DNA of 64,000 nucleotides from Mesorhizobium sp. M8A.F.Ca.ET.218.01.1.1 (GTDB taxonomy: Bacteria; Pseudomonadota; Alphaproteobacteria; Rhizobiales; Rhizobiaceae). The position numbers and the translations under genes were made by a program. The stretch is from positions 310,001 to 374,000 of the forward strand of contig NZ_SRUZ01000007.1 in assembly GCF_004791165.1 (NCBI RefSeq), read 5' to 3'. This document shows positions 34,750 through 44,224 of this stretch, in pieces (within the stretch, counting starts at the first letter, position 1; each line of letters opens with the position of its first letter). The notes below the pieces were generated by a model, which saw only the letters and a list, made by a program, of their open reading frames with translations, searched no databases and was not told the DNA's origin.

Positions 34750-35784
34750 ATGCTTTCTTTCGTTCTCAGGCGTCTCGGCACCATGGCATTGACGATGCTG
34801 TGCCTGACGATGATCGTCTTCTTCCTGATCAACCTCGAACCCAACCTGAAGAAGCTGGCGATCAGCCAGACGGAAATGCACACTTCGGCCGAACAGCTGG
34901 AGGACTGGCTGATCAACCATGGCTACCGGCAGAATTTCTTCGTCCGCTACGGACAGTGGCTGGGCCTGCTGCCCAAGCAGCCGGTGACCGACCCGGCGAC
35001 CGGCAAGCCGACGCAGCGCTTCACTTTCTGCAACGATCCGGCCGTACCAACTTTCTCCGGCGTCCTCGAAGGGGATTTCGGTTGCTCGACCAAGTTCAAG
35101 ACGACCGTCGCCTCCAAGCTGTTCCCGGCACTTGGCGCGACCGGGATACTGATGTTCTGTGTGTTGGCGGTGATGGTGCCGGTATCGCTCTTGATCGGCA
35201 TCCTGGCCGGCATGCGCGAGGGGTCGCGAACCGACCGCGTGCTTTCGGTGGCCTCGATCGCCTCGACGGCGACGCCGGAATATGTGTCGGGGGTCATCTT
35301 CACCGTCATCTTCGCCTCATGGCTCGGCTGGTTGAACGGCTCGGCCGCGTCGGCCAGCCAGGGCATCACCTTCTACAATTTCACCCTGCCGGTGATGACG
35401 CTGGCGATCTACGGCATCGGCTACATCGCCCGCATGACTCGTGCCTCAATGGTCGAGGTGATGACGCAGCAATATATCCGCACCGCCCGGTTGAAGGGTA
35501 TTTCCTTCGGCGGCGTGGTGGTGAAACATGCGCTGCGCAACGCGCTGATCGCACCATTCACCGTCATCATGCTGCAATTTCCCTGGCTGCTCACCGGCGT
35601 CGTCATCGTCGAGGTGATGTTCCGCTACCAGGGCTTCGGCTATACGCTGGTCGAGGCCGCCGGCAACAACGACATCGATCTTCTGCTGGGCTGTTCGCTG
35701 GTCTCGGTGTTCATCGTCTTGATCACGCAGCTCATTTCCGACGTCGGCTACGCATTCCTCAATCCGCGCATCCGGGTTCAGTAG
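34750..35784 (+). CDS. ABC transporter permease (DppB/OppB type)
   Basis: This 344-residue permease starts with the family signature LSFVLRRLGTMALTMLCLTM, where a TM helix follows at once. A large periplasmic loop (about residues 40-115) contains two cysteines (TFCNDPAV, FGCSTKFK). The EAA-like loop is IRTARLKGISFGGVVVKHALRNALIAP. The C-terminal helices end in LISDVGYAFLNPRIRVQ. It forms the channel with the DppC-type subunit encoded 11 bases downstream. Confidence 0.92.
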   Translation: MLSFVLRRLGTMALTMLCLTMIVFFLINLEPNLKKLAISQTEMHTSAEQLEDWLINHGYRQNFFVRYGQWLGLLPKQPVTDPATGKPTQRFTFCNDPAVPTFSGVLEGDFGCSTKFKTTVASKLFPALGATGILMFCVLAVMVPVSLLIGILAGMREGSRTDRVLSVASIASTATPEYVSGVIFTVIFASWLGWLNGSAASASQGITFYNFTLPVMTLAIYGIGYIARMTRASMVEVMTQQYIRTARLKGISFGGVVVKHALRNALIAPFTVIMLQFPWLLTGVVIVEVMFRYQGFGYTLVEAAGNNDIDLLLGCSLVSVFIVLITQLISDVGYAFLNPRIRVQ

Positions 35785-35795
35785 GGAGAAGGCGC

Positions 35796-36953
35796 ATGCA
35801 AGCTCAATATATCGGCGCCTCCACCATCATCCTCGAAGTGCTGTGGCGCTTCTGGCCGGTCTGGGTCGCGCTTTTCATCGTCATGGGAGCGAGCTTCCTC
35901 TACAGGAAGAAGCTGGCGCTCTACGGCCAGCTGTTCGACAGCGGCGTCGGCATCGTCGGCGTCGGCATCTGCCTGTTCTGGCTGTTCACGGCGATCTTCG
36001 CCTCGACCATCTCGCCCTTCGATCCGCTTGGCCAGATCCCGATCATGAAGGACACGCTGCCCGGCGCCATCGAACCGCAATCGGGGCTTGTCTATCTCTT
36101 CGGCGGCGACAAGCTGGCACGCGACGTGTTTTCGCGTATGGTCTATGGCAGCCAGATCGTGCTGATCATTGCGCCGGCGGCGACCGGCTTCGCGCTGATG
36201 GTCGGTATCACGCTTGGCCTGCCTGCCGGCTATTACGGCGGCAAGATCGACACGGTATTGTCGTTCCTGGCCAACCTCGTGCTGGCCTTCCCGGTGATCC
36301 TGCTGTTCTACCTGCTGGTGACGCCGGGCATCATGGACACGCCGATCCCCTATGCCATGGCCGGCGTGTTCTTCCTGTTTCCGATCATCTTCTTCAGCGT
36401 GTTGTTCTGGACACGCTACAAGAACCGGCCGGACCGGCTGTACATCCTGCTCGGCATCACCCTCATCGTCGGCGGCTGGATCTATCTTGGCCTCGTGTTC
36501 GACAAGGACCCGCTGCACATCGTCCACATCGATCCCAACCAGCTCAACATCTTCGTGGCGGTGGTGTTTGCCTCCAGCCCGGGCGTGTTCCGCATCGTGC
36601 GCGGCCTGGTGATGGATATCAAGACGCGCGACTATGTGGCCGCGGCGCAGACGCGCGGTGAATCGCCCTGGTACATCATGCTGTGGGAGATCCTGCCCAA
36701 TGCACGCGGCCCGCTGATCGTCGATGCCTGCCTGCGCATCGGCTACACCACCATCCTGCTCGGCACGTTGGGCTATTTCGGCCTCGGCCTTGCGCCCGAG
36801 AGCCCGGACTGGGGCACCGCGATCAAGGACGCCAGCCGATTGCTGCGCTCTTTCATCCATCCGGCGCTGCCGCCGACGATCGCGCTGATGTCGTTCGTGC
36901 TCGGGCTCAACCTGTTGGCCGACTCGCTGCGTGAACAATCGATGAAAGACTGA
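35796..36953 (+). CDS. ABC transporter permease (DppC/OppC type) with an extra central insertion
   Basis: The ATG at 35796 follows AGGGAGAAGG; the open frame upstream of it overlaps the other permease and is not coding. The 385-residue protein is longer than usual for DppC (about 300). The N-terminus, the block FGGDKLARDVFSRMVYGSQI and the C-terminal EAA loop (YVAAAQTRGESPWYIMLWEI) are normal. The excess is an added hydrophobic region at about residues 170-255 (AMAGVFFLFPIIFFSVLFWT, then YILLGITLIVGGWIYLGLVF), probably two more helices between the standard ones. Confidence 0.9.
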   Translation: MQAQYIGASTIILEVLWRFWPVWVALFIVMGASFLYRKKLALYGQLFDSGVGIVGVGICLFWLFTAIFASTISPFDPLGQIPIMKDTLPGAIEPQSGLVYLFGGDKLARDVFSRMVYGSQIVLIIAPAATGFALMVGITLGLPAGYYGGKIDTVLSFLANLVLAFPVILLFYLLVTPGIMDTPIPYAMAGVFFLFPIIFFSVLFWTRYKNRPDRLYILLGITLIVGGWIYLGLVFDKDPLHIVHIDPNQLNIFVAVVFASSPGVFRIVRGLVMDIKTRDYVAAAQTRGESPWYIMLWEILPNARGPLIVDACLRIGYTTILLGTLGYFGLGLAPESPDWGTAIKDASRLLRSFIHPALPPTIALMSFVLGLNLLADSLREQSMKD

Positions 36954-37001
36954 TTGACGGGCCTTGACCCGCGTCTGGTACAATTTGGATTGGAGCGACC
37001 C

Positions 37002-39332
37002 ATGAACGAGGCAGTTCGAAATCCCGCCAAGCCGACCAGTGGGCCGATCATCGAGATCGAGAACCTGTCGATCTCCTTTTTCACCCGCAAGGGCGAGATA
37101 CCGGCGGTGATGGATTTTTCCTGCACGGTCATGCCGGGCGAGGCGATGGGCATCGTCGGGGAATCCGGCTGCGGCAAGTCGACCGTGTCGCTCGGCATCA
37201 TGCGCGACCTGTCCAACATCGGGAAGATCGTCGGCGGCAGGATCAAGTTCCAGGGCAAGGACATGGGCGAGCTCTCCGACGAGGAGCTGCGCGCCATCCG
37301 CGGCAACAAGATCGCCATGATCTACCAGGAGCCGATGGCCAGCCTCAATCCGGCGATGAAGGTCGGCCAGCAGTTGATGGAAGTGCCGCTGATCCACGAC
37401 AAGGTGTCGAAGGAAGAGGCCTACAAACGCTCCCTCGAAATGGTGCGCGCGGTCAAGCTGCCCGATCCCGAGCGCATGATGCGCTCCTATCCGCACCAGC
37501 TCTCCGGCGGCCAGCAGCAGCGCATCGTCATTGCGATGGCGCTGCTGTCGAAGCCGGCGCTGCTTCTGCTCGACGAGCCGACGACGGCGCTCGATGTGAC
37601 GGTGGAAGCGGGCATCGTCGAACTGGTCAAGGGGCTGGGCGAGAAGTTCGGCACGTCGATGATCTTCGTGTCGCACAATCTCGGCCTTATCCTCGAGACC
37701 TGCGACCGCATCACCGTGATGTATTCGGGCGAGGCGGTGGAGACCGGGAAGATCAAGGACGTGTTCGACCGGATGCGCCATCCCTATACGCAAGGGCTGT
37801 TCCGCTCGATCCCGCTGCCGGGCGCCGACAAGAACTCGCGGCCGCTGATCTCGATCCCCGGCCAATTGCCACTGCCGCACGAGCGGCCGAAGGGCTGCAA
37901 TTTCGGTCCGCGCTGCCACCATTTCGTCGAGGGCGTCTGCAACGCCGCCGAAATCCCGATGGTCGAAGTCGCCGGACACGAGGGCCATTTCTCGCGCTGC
38001 GTACGCTTCAACGAGATCGACTGGGAAGCGCTGCCGCCCGGCGCCAAGAAGGTCAACGAAAAGGTCGTGCCCGGCGCGCCGGTGCTCAAGATCGAGGATC
38101 TCAGGAAATACTACAAGGTCGGCGGCAGCGAGGTGTTCGGCTCGAGCGAGGGCCGCGTCGTCAAGGCCAACGAGACGATATCGTTCATGGCGCGCGAATC
38201 CGAGACGGTCGCCATCGTCGGCGAATCCGGCTGCGGAAAATCGACGCTGGCCAAGGTGCTGCTCGGACTTGAGACGGCAAGTGCCGGCACCGTGACGCTG
38301 GGCAACAAGCAAATCCAGTCGACCGGCATCGAGAGCCGCAGCGTCGACACCGTGTCGTCGATCCAGATGGTGTTCCAGAATCCGTTCGATACGCTCAACC
38401 CCAGCCATTCGGTCGGGTCGCAGATCATCCGCACGCTGGAAAAATTCAATGTCGGAAAGACGGTCGCCGACCGGCGCAAGCGCATGCTGGAGCTGCTCGA
38501 CCTGGTGAAGTTGCCGCGCGCCTTCGAGACCCGCAAGCCGCGCCAGCTTTCCGGCGGCCAGAAGCAGCGCATCGGCGTGGCGCGCGCCTTTGCCGGCGAC
38601 GCCAAGGTTGTCGTGGCCGACGAGCCGGTTTCGGCCCTCGACGTTTCGGTGCAGGCGGCGGTGACCGAATTGCTGATGGACATCCAGCGCAAGAACAAGA
38701 CGACGATGCTGTTCATCAGCCACGATCTGTCCGTCGTGCGCTACATCGCCGACCGCGTCGTCGTGATGTATCTCGGCTATATCGTCGAGCAGGGCACGAC
38801 AGACCAGATCTTCGCGCCGCCCTATCATCCCTATACCGAGGCGCTGCTGTCGGCGATCCCGATTGCCGACACCAGCGTGGTGAAGAAGCACATCGTGCTG
38901 GAAGGCGACATCCCCTCGGCGATGAACCCGCCCACCGGCTGTCCGTTCCAGACCCGCTGCGGCTACAAGAAGCTGGTGCCCGACAATCTCTGCGAAACCA
39001 AGGTGCCGCCGGTGAAGAATCTCGGCGACGGCCATATGAGCCTGTGCTGGCTTTCCGACGACGTGCTCAAGACCATGGAGCCGGTCATCAAGTTCGACAA
39101 GGAACATGCCGCGCATGAGGGCGTGCCGGACGATGCGCACGGCACCGGACCGGGCTTGGCGGGGACAGCGCCCAACCGGCCGCGTGGCAAAAAGGGCAGC
39201 GCGGAAGCCGACCAGATCGGGGACGCCGCGGAGCAGGGCGAGGCGGGCATGCGAGCCCGTCGCCACGAAGTGCGCGACGAGGTTTCGGAGACCGGTGTTT
39301 CGAAGCCGAAAGACACGACGCGGCGGCACTAA
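37002..39332 (+). CDS. ABC transporter ATPase, DppD-DppF fusion with a charged C-terminal tail
   Basis: This 776-residue protein starts at the ATG at 37002 (GGAGCG upstream), preferred to the TTG at 36954. It is two complete ATPases in one chain. Half 1 has GESGCGKSTVS, SGGQQQRIVIAMAL, LLLLDEPTTALDV and an oligopeptide-type cysteine segment (CNFGPRCHHFVEGVCN). Half 2 has GESGCGKSTLAK, LSGGQKQRIGVARAF, VVVADEPVSALDVS and a matching segment (CPFQTRCGYK). Such Cys-rich tails are typical of Opp/DppD and F. The last 75 residues (from about 700) are low complexity, rich in A, G, R and E, with no known domain. It completes an operon of binding protein, two permeases and ATPase. Confidence 0.93.
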   Translation: MNEAVRNPAKPTSGPIIEIENLSISFFTRKGEIPAVMDFSCTVMPGEAMGIVGESGCGKSTVSLGIMRDLSNIGKIVGGRIKFQGKDMGELSDEELRAIRGNKIAMIYQEPMASLNPAMKVGQQLMEVPLIHDKVSKEEAYKRSLEMVRAVKLPDPERMMRSYPHQLSGGQQQRIVIAMALLSKPALLLLDEPTTALDVTVEAGIVELVKGLGEKFGTSMIFVSHNLGLILETCDRITVMYSGEAVETGKIKDVFDRMRHPYTQGLFRSIPLPGADKNSRPLISIPGQLPLPHERPKGCNFGPRCHHFVEGVCNAAEIPMVEVAGHEGHFSRCVRFNEIDWEALPPGAKKVNEKVVPGAPVLKIEDLRKYYKVGGSEVFGSSEGRVVKANETISFMARESETVAIVGESGCGKSTLAKVLLGLETASAGTVTLGNKQIQSTGIESRSVDTVSSIQMVFQNPFDTLNPSHSVGSQIIRTLEKFNVGKTVADRRKRMLELLDLVKLPRAFETRKPRQLSGGQKQRIGVARAFAGDAKVVVADEPVSALDVSVQAAVTELLMDIQRKNKTTMLFISHDLSVVRYIADRVVVMYLGYIVEQGTTDQIFAPPYHPYTEALLSAIPIADTSVVKKHIVLEGDIPSAMNPPTGCPFQTRCGYKKLVPDNLCETKVPPVKNLGDGHMSLCWLSDDVLKTMEPVIKFDKEHAAHEGVPDDAHGTGPGLAGTAPNRPRGKKGSAEADQIGDAAEQGEAGMRARRHEVRDEVSETGVSKPKDTTRRH

Positions 39333-39345
39333 CCTGAAGCAGGTA

Positions 39346-39936
39346 TCAGGAGCCGCATTGCCGTAGCTGCGCGTCATAGTCGCGGGCCATCTTGTCGGTG
39401 GCCCGGGCGTAACCCTGCACGCCGGCGTCGCCACGGTTGCCGCGGCCATAGGCGCTCCAGCCGAGATAGTAGGCGAGGTAGAGGTTGTAGGTGTCGTTGC
39501 GCGCGACGCCGTAGCTGTCGGCTGTCTTGGAATGATACCAGCCGACGAAATCGACGGCATCGGCGAATTTCGTCCGCCGTGCCGCCCAGTTGCCGGTTTC
39601 GCGCTGATATTGCGACCAGGTTCCGTCCAGTGCCTGCGAGAAGCCGGTAGCCGAGGAGACGTGCTTCCAGGGGATGAAGCCAAGCAGCTTGGTGCGCGGC
39701 GGCCGGGCGTTGCTCTTGAAGCCGGATTCCTTGCGTACGGTGGCCATCAGCACCGGCACCGGCACGCCGTATTTCCGCGACGAGCGCTCGGCGGCCGACT
39801 GCCAATTGTCGAACCAGCCGTCATTCTGGTCGAAGACGGCGCAGACATTGTTGATGTGGCTGGGCGCGGTGGCGCAAGCCGAAAGCGCCAACAGCGCGCA
39901 AACCGCAACAATTTTACTAAAACTCGACCTACGCAT
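39346..39936 (-). CDS. Lipoprotein with lytic-transglycosylase (SLT/lysozyme-like) domain
   Basis: This 196-residue protein has a lipoprotein signal (IVAVCALLALSACATAP, lipobox LSAC with Cys 21). The lysozyme-like domain has its likely catalytic Glu in ATVRKESGFKSNA, followed by TGFSQALDGTWSQYQ and, near the C-terminus, NLYLAYYLGWSAYGRGN, the order seen in transglycosylase SLT-type enzymes. It should cleave or remodel peptidoglycan from the outer-membrane inner face. It is convergent with the ABC operon, 13 bases away, and is unlikely to be part of the transporter. Confidence 0.85.
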   Translation of the reverse strand: MRRSSFSKIVAVCALLALSACATAPSHINNVCAVFDQNDGWFDNWQSAAERSSRKYGVPVPVLMATVRKESGFKSNARPPRTKLLGFIPWKHVSSATGFSQALDGTWSQYQRETGNWAARRTKFADAVDFVGWYHSKTADSYGVARNDTYNLYLAYYLGWSAYGRGNRGDAGVQGYARATDKMARDYDAQLRQCGS

Positions 39937-40152
39937 GGGAGGAGCAATAGGCCGAAATCATAAAGGGAATCTTGCTGCGGCCGTTAACGCTTCGTCGGCA
40001 CGAGCAGATGAGAAAACATCATATCAATATTCCGACGCACACGGTCGCCTCTTAAAAACTGGTGTCGAGAAAATGCCGCCTTGGCTAAAATCACGCCGGC
40101 AAACGGCGTATTTCTGACAGACCGGCCGCACTGCCGAAGCTTTGATGCCGGC
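39937..40152. other. Divergent intergenic region, lipoprotein / MttB-family gene
   Basis: This holds the promoters of both genes. The MttB frame stays open from 40081, giving a TTG alternative start there. No palindrome longer than a few bases stands out, and the ribosome binding site for the ATG at 40153 is weak. Confidence 0.4.
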
Positions 40153-41691
40153 ATGACCGAACCAAGACGCAAGCGCGGCGCCGAGCGCACCAGCAACAGG
40201 GGGCCAGCGCCCATCGCGCAGCTGCCGCCCAGACGGGTGACGAATCCCTATCCGCCGATGGCGCTGTTGTCGTCCGACCAGATCGAGGCGATCCATCAGG
40301 CGTCGATGCACATATTGGAGAATTTCGGCATCGAGGTGATGAGCCGGAGGGCGCTGTCGCTGTTCGAGAAGGCCGGAGCCACGGTCGACCATGCGACGGC
40401 GAATGTGCGCGTCGATCGCGGCATGGTGGAAGAGGCGCTGAAGACGACGCGGACCACTTACACGCTGACACCGCGCAATCCGGCCAAGTCGATCCACCTC
40501 GGCGGCAATACCATTAATTTCACCTTGGTCGCCGGGCCGCCGAACGTGCACGACATGGAGCGCGGCCGTCGTGCCGGCAACCTGCGTGACTATGCCGATC
40601 TCACCCGGCTGGCGCAGCATTTCAACTGTATCCACATGCTCGGCAATCAGGTCTGCGCGCCGGTCGAGCTGCCGGCCAACTCACGCCATCTCGACACCTA
40701 CTTCACCAATCTGACGCTGACCGACAAGAGTTTTCATGTCTCGGCGATCGGCCGGGGCAGGGCGCTGGATGGCATCGAGATGATGGCGATTTCGCGCGGG
40801 CTGACGCTGGATCAGATGCGCGACGATCCCGGTATCGCCACCATCATCTCGGTCAACTCGCCGCGCCGTTTCGACGAGATGATGGCCGAGGGGCTGGTGA
40901 CGATGGCCGAATACGGCCAGTCGGTGGCGGTGACGCCGTTCACGCTGATGGGGGCGATGAGCCCGGTGACGCTGGCCGGCGCCCTGGCGCAGCAGAATGC
41001 CGAGGCGCTGTTCGGCGTGGTACTGACACAGCTCGTACGTCCGGGCGCGCCCGTCATGTACGGCGCCTTCACCTCCAATGTCGACATGAAGTCGGGCGCG
41101 CCGGCCTTCGGCACGCCTGAAAACACCAAGGCCAACATCGCCTCGGGGCAATTGGCGCGGCGTTACGGCCTGCCATACCGGACGACGCCCGGCTCGGCTT
41201 CCAACGCCGCCGATGCGCAAGGCGCCTATGAGACGCTGATGGCGCTCTGGGGCGCGGTGCTCGGCCACGGCAATCTCGTCTACCACGCCGCCGGTTGGCA
41301 GGAGGGCGGGCTGACGGCATCGTTCGAGAAATTCATCATCGACGTCGAGATGATCCAGCACATGATGGAGTTTTTGCGTCCGATCGTGGTCGACGAGGCC
41401 GAGCTTGCCGTCGAGGCACTGGGTGCGGTGCCGACAGGCGGCCATTTCTTCGGCGAGCCGCACACGCTGGAGCGCTATGCGACCGCCTTCTACCAGCCGA
41501 TGCTGTCCAACTGGCAGAATTTCGAGGCCTGGCAGGAGGCCGGCGGCCTCGACGCGACGGCGCGCGCGACGCGGCTGTGGAAGAAGGCGCTTGAAGACTA
41601 TGTCGAGCCGGCGATGGACATCGCCGTGCGCGAAGAGCTCGAGGCCTATGTGGCCAGACGCAAGGAAGCGATCGGGCAGGGCGAGCCGTGA
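40153..41691 (+). CDS. MttB-superfamily methyltransferase without pyrrolysine (betaine/trimethylamine methyltransferase family)
   Basis: This protein of about 512 residues belongs to the MttB superfamily of corrinoid-dependent amine methyltransferases. Landmarks are IHQASMHILENFGIEVMSRR, the substrate barrel, and the C-terminal GHFFGEPHTLERYATAFYQP. The frame is uninterrupted, so no amber (pyrrolysine) codon is used; known non-pyrrolysine members act on quaternary amines such as glycine betaine or proline betaine. No corrinoid protein or its reactivase is encoded nearby. The gene lies 69 bases upstream of an FAD/GcvT demethylase-type gene, so a shared operon for N-methyl compound breakdown is inferred. 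The ATG at 40153 is used. Confidence 0.85.
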   Translation: MTEPRRKRGAERTSNRGPAPIAQLPPRRVTNPYPPMALLSSDQIEAIHQASMHILENFGIEVMSRRALSLFEKAGATVDHATANVRVDRGMVEEALKTTRTTYTLTPRNPAKSIHLGGNTINFTLVAGPPNVHDMERGRRAGNLRDYADLTRLAQHFNCIHMLGNQVCAPVELPANSRHLDTYFTNLTLTDKSFHVSAIGRGRALDGIEMMAISRGLTLDQMRDDPGIATIISVNSPRRFDEMMAEGLVTMAEYGQSVAVTPFTLMGAMSPVTLAGALAQQNAEALFGVVLTQLVRPGAPVMYGAFTSNVDMKSGAPAFGTPENTKANIASGQLARRYGLPYRTTPGSASNAADAQGAYETLMALWGAVLGHGNLVYHAAGWQEGGLTASFEKFIIDVEMIQHMMEFLRPIVVDEAELAVEALGAVPTGGHFFGEPHTLERYATAFYQPMLSNWQNFEAWQEAGGLDATARATRLWKKALEDYVEPAMDIAVREELEAYVARRKEAIGQGEP

Positions 41692-41760
41692 TTTCAGCGT
41701 CCGCTCTTCCCGTCTCGATTCATCTCACCCATCCAACTCATTGATATCAGAGAAAAATCC

Positions 41761-44202
41761 ATGAAATCGCATGCAAAGGTCGTGGTCATTGGCGGCGGCG
41801 TCGTCGGATGTTCCGTGCTGTTCCATCTCGCCCGTCATGGCTGGACGGACATCGTGCTGCTGGAGCGCGACGAGCTGACGTCCGGCTCGACCTGGCACGC
41901 GGCCGGCGGCATGCACACGATCAATGGCGATCCCAATGTCGCCAAGCTGCAGAAATACACCATCAACCTCTACAAGGAGATCGAGGAGCTGTCCGGCCAG
42001 GCGACCGGCGTCCACCTGACCGGCGGCGTGCTTCTGGCTGCCACCGAGGCGCGGCTCGACTGGCTGCGCGGGGTCGTCGCCAAGGGCCGTTATCTCGGCA
42101 TCGAGCTGGAGGAAATCTCGCCGAAAGAGGCGGCCGAACTGATGCCGCTGCTCGACCCCAGCCAGTTCGTCGGCGCCGTCCGCAACAAGGAGGACGGCCA
42201 TCTCGATCCCTCGGGCGTCACGCACGCCTATGCCAAGGCGGCACGGAAGCTGGGCGCCGAGATCGAACGGTTCACCAAGGTGGAAGACATTGTGCGCCGT
42301 GCAGACGGGATGTGGCGCGTCATTACCAACAAGGGCGAGGTGGTGGCCGAGCATGTCGTCAATGCCGGCGGCCTGTGGGCGCGCGAGGTCGGCCGCATGG
42401 TCGGGCTCGAACTGCCGGTGCTGGCGATGGAGCACATGTACCTGATCACCGAGGACATGCCGGAGGTCGCCGCCTGGAACGAGAAAACCGGCACCGAGAT
42501 CATCCATGCGGTCGATTTCGACGGCGAGCTCTATCTGCGCCAGGAGCGCGGCGGCATGCTGATGGGCACCTACGAGAAGGCCAACAAGCCTTGGTCCGAA
42601 TTTTCCACGCCGTGGAATTTCGGCCATGAATTGCTGGCGCCGGACATCGACCGCATCGCGCCGTCGCTCGAGGTTGGCTTCCGACATTTCCCGGCTTTCC
42701 AGAACACCGGCATCAAGCAGATCATCAACGGGCCTTTCACCTTCGCGCCCGACGGCAATCCGCTGGTCGGGCCGGTGCGCGGCCTGCCGGGCTTCTGGGT
42801 CGCCTGCGGCGTGATGGCCGGCTTCAGCCAGGGCGGCGGCGTCGGCCTGGCGCTGTCCAACTGGATGATCGAGGGCGATCCCGGCGCCGACATATGGGCT
42901 ATGGACGTGGCCCGCTACGGCGACTGGGCGACCATGGTCTACACCAACGCCAAGGTGCGCGAAAACTATTCCAGGCGCTTTTCGATCCGCTTCCCCAATG
43001 AGGAACTGCCCGCCGGGCGGCCGCTGAAGACGACGCCGGTCTACGACCTGTTGTCGGCCAAGGGCGCGCAGTGGGGCGTCGCCTATGGGCTGGAGGTGCC
43101 GCTCTGGTACGCGCCGGAAGGCGTCAAGGACGAGTTCTCATGGCGGCGCTCGAGCGACTTCACCCATGTCGCCGCTGAAGTGGCGGCGGTGCGCTCGGGC
43201 GTCGGCCTGTCGGAGATATCGAGCTTCGCCAAATACAAGGTGACGGGCGAAGGGGCCGCGGCATGGCTCGACCGGATGCTCGCCTGCAAGCTGCCGAAGC
43301 CCGGTCGCATGACCCTCGCGCCGATGCTCAAGGAAGACGGCAGGCTGATCGGCGATTTCACGCTGGCCAATCTGGGCGCCCAAGATCGGGAAGAAGCGGG
43401 CTGGTTCCTGGCCGGTTCCGGCATTGCCGAGCAATATCACATGCGCTGGTTCGAACAGCATCTGCCCGATGACGGGTCCGTCCACATCGAGGCGCTGGGG
43501 CAGAAGCTCACCGGCCTGTCGATCGCCGGTCCCAGGGCGAGGGACGTGCTGGCGAAAGCCACCCGCTCCGACATATCGAATGCGGCGTTTCCGTTCATGG
43601 CCATAGCCAAGATGGATGTCGGCATGGCGCCGTGCCTGGTCGGCCGCGTCAGTTACACCGGCGATCTCGGCTACGAGATCTGGGTGGCGCCGGAATATCA
43701 GCGCGCCGCCTATCAGGCGCTGATGGCGGCGGGAGAAGAGTTCGGCATCGGCCTGTTCGGCTCGCGCGCGCTCAACGCGCTGCGTCTGGAGAAGAACTAC
43801 GGCTCATGGGGGCGCGAATACCGGCCGATCTACGGGCCGCTGGAGGCCGGGCTCGACCGTTTCGTCGCTTACGGCAAGGACGCGGATTTCATCGGCAAGG
43901 CGGCGGCGCTGGCCGAGCGCAAGCAGGGCGGCAAGCTCAGGCTGCGCGCCTTCATCGTCGACTCCGACGATGCCGACGTCATCGGCGATGAGCCGATCTG
44001 GTTCGGCGGCGCGGTGCGCGGCTGGGTGACGTCGGGCGGCTATGCCCATCATTCGAAGAAGTCGGTTGCCGTCGGCTATGTGCCGAAGGAGATCGCCGAC
44101 GAGAGCCACGGCTTCGAAATAGAGCTACTCGGCAAGCGGCATGCGGCGCGCATGCAGGCGGCGCCGCTGTTCGACGCGAATTTCGAACGGATGCGGGGGT
44201 GA
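41761..44202 (+). CDS. FAD-dependent dehydrogenase fused to GcvT domain (dimethylglycine/sarcosine dehydrogenase family)
   Basis: This 813-residue enzyme has an N-terminal FAD-binding DAO domain (VVVIGGGVVGCSVLFHLARHG), SGSTWHAAGGM (the His in this segment carries covalent FAD in mammalian dimethylglycine dehydrogenase), an FAO_M-like middle region, and a GcvT tetrahydrofolate-binding domain from about residue 430 (GLSEISSFAKYKVTGEG, SYTGDLGYEIWV) with its C-terminal barrel (GGYAHHSKKSVAVGYVP). Members oxidise N-methyl groups and pass the one-carbon unit to THF. Beside the MttB gene it suggests stepwise demethylation of a betaine-like compound. Confidence 0.92.
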   Translation: MKSHAKVVVIGGGVVGCSVLFHLARHGWTDIVLLERDELTSGSTWHAAGGMHTINGDPNVAKLQKYTINLYKEIEELSGQATGVHLTGGVLLAATEARLDWLRGVVAKGRYLGIELEEISPKEAAELMPLLDPSQFVGAVRNKEDGHLDPSGVTHAYAKAARKLGAEIERFTKVEDIVRRADGMWRVITNKGEVVAEHVVNAGGLWAREVGRMVGLELPVLAMEHMYLITEDMPEVAAWNEKTGTEIIHAVDFDGELYLRQERGGMLMGTYEKANKPWSEFSTPWNFGHELLAPDIDRIAPSLEVGFRHFPAFQNTGIKQIINGPFTFAPDGNPLVGPVRGLPGFWVACGVMAGFSQGGGVGLALSNWMIEGDPGADIWAMDVARYGDWATMVYTNAKVRENYSRRFSIRFPNEELPAGRPLKTTPVYDLLSAKGAQWGVAYGLEVPLWYAPEGVKDEFSWRRSSDFTHVAAEVAAVRSGVGLSEISSFAKYKVTGEGAAAWLDRMLACKLPKPGRMTLAPMLKEDGRLIGDFTLANLGAQDREEAGWFLAGSGIAEQYHMRWFEQHLPDDGSVHIEALGQKLTGLSIAGPRARDVLAKATRSDISNAAFPFMAIAKMDVGMAPCLVGRVSYTGDLGYEIWVAPEYQRAAYQALMAAGEEFGIGLFGSRALNALRLEKNYGSWGREYRPIYGPLEAGLDRFVAYGKDADFIGKAAALAERKQGGKLRLRAFIVDSDDADVIGDEPIWFGGAVRGWVTSGGYAHHSKKSVAVGYVPKEIADESHGFEIELLGKRHAARMQAAPLFDANFERMRG

Positions 44203-44214
44203 GGGCTCACCCCC
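44195..44214. terminator. Bidirectional hairpin between convergent genes
   Basis: GGGGGTGA (44195-44202), loop GGGC, then TCACCCCC (44207-44214) form a perfect 8-bp stem. It includes the stop codon of the FAD/GcvT gene and lies just past the end of the convergent DoxX gene (stop at 44225). It is a plausible shared terminator, though it lacks a strong T-run. Confidence 0.55.
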
Positions 44215-44224
44215 ACATGGGGGA

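Noticed and set aside
35778..39683. A 1301-codon open frame on the minus strand across the peptide ABC operon
   Set aside because: It is antisense to two permease/ATPase genes with clear family motifs. Its product is rich in H, R, D and G, with no recognisable domain. In GC-rich DNA the antisense frame is often open by chance.
40153..41691. Pyrrolysine-containing trimethylamine methyltransferase
   Set aside because: The frame has no internal TAG, so this is a non-pyrrolysine family member; no pyl genes were seen.
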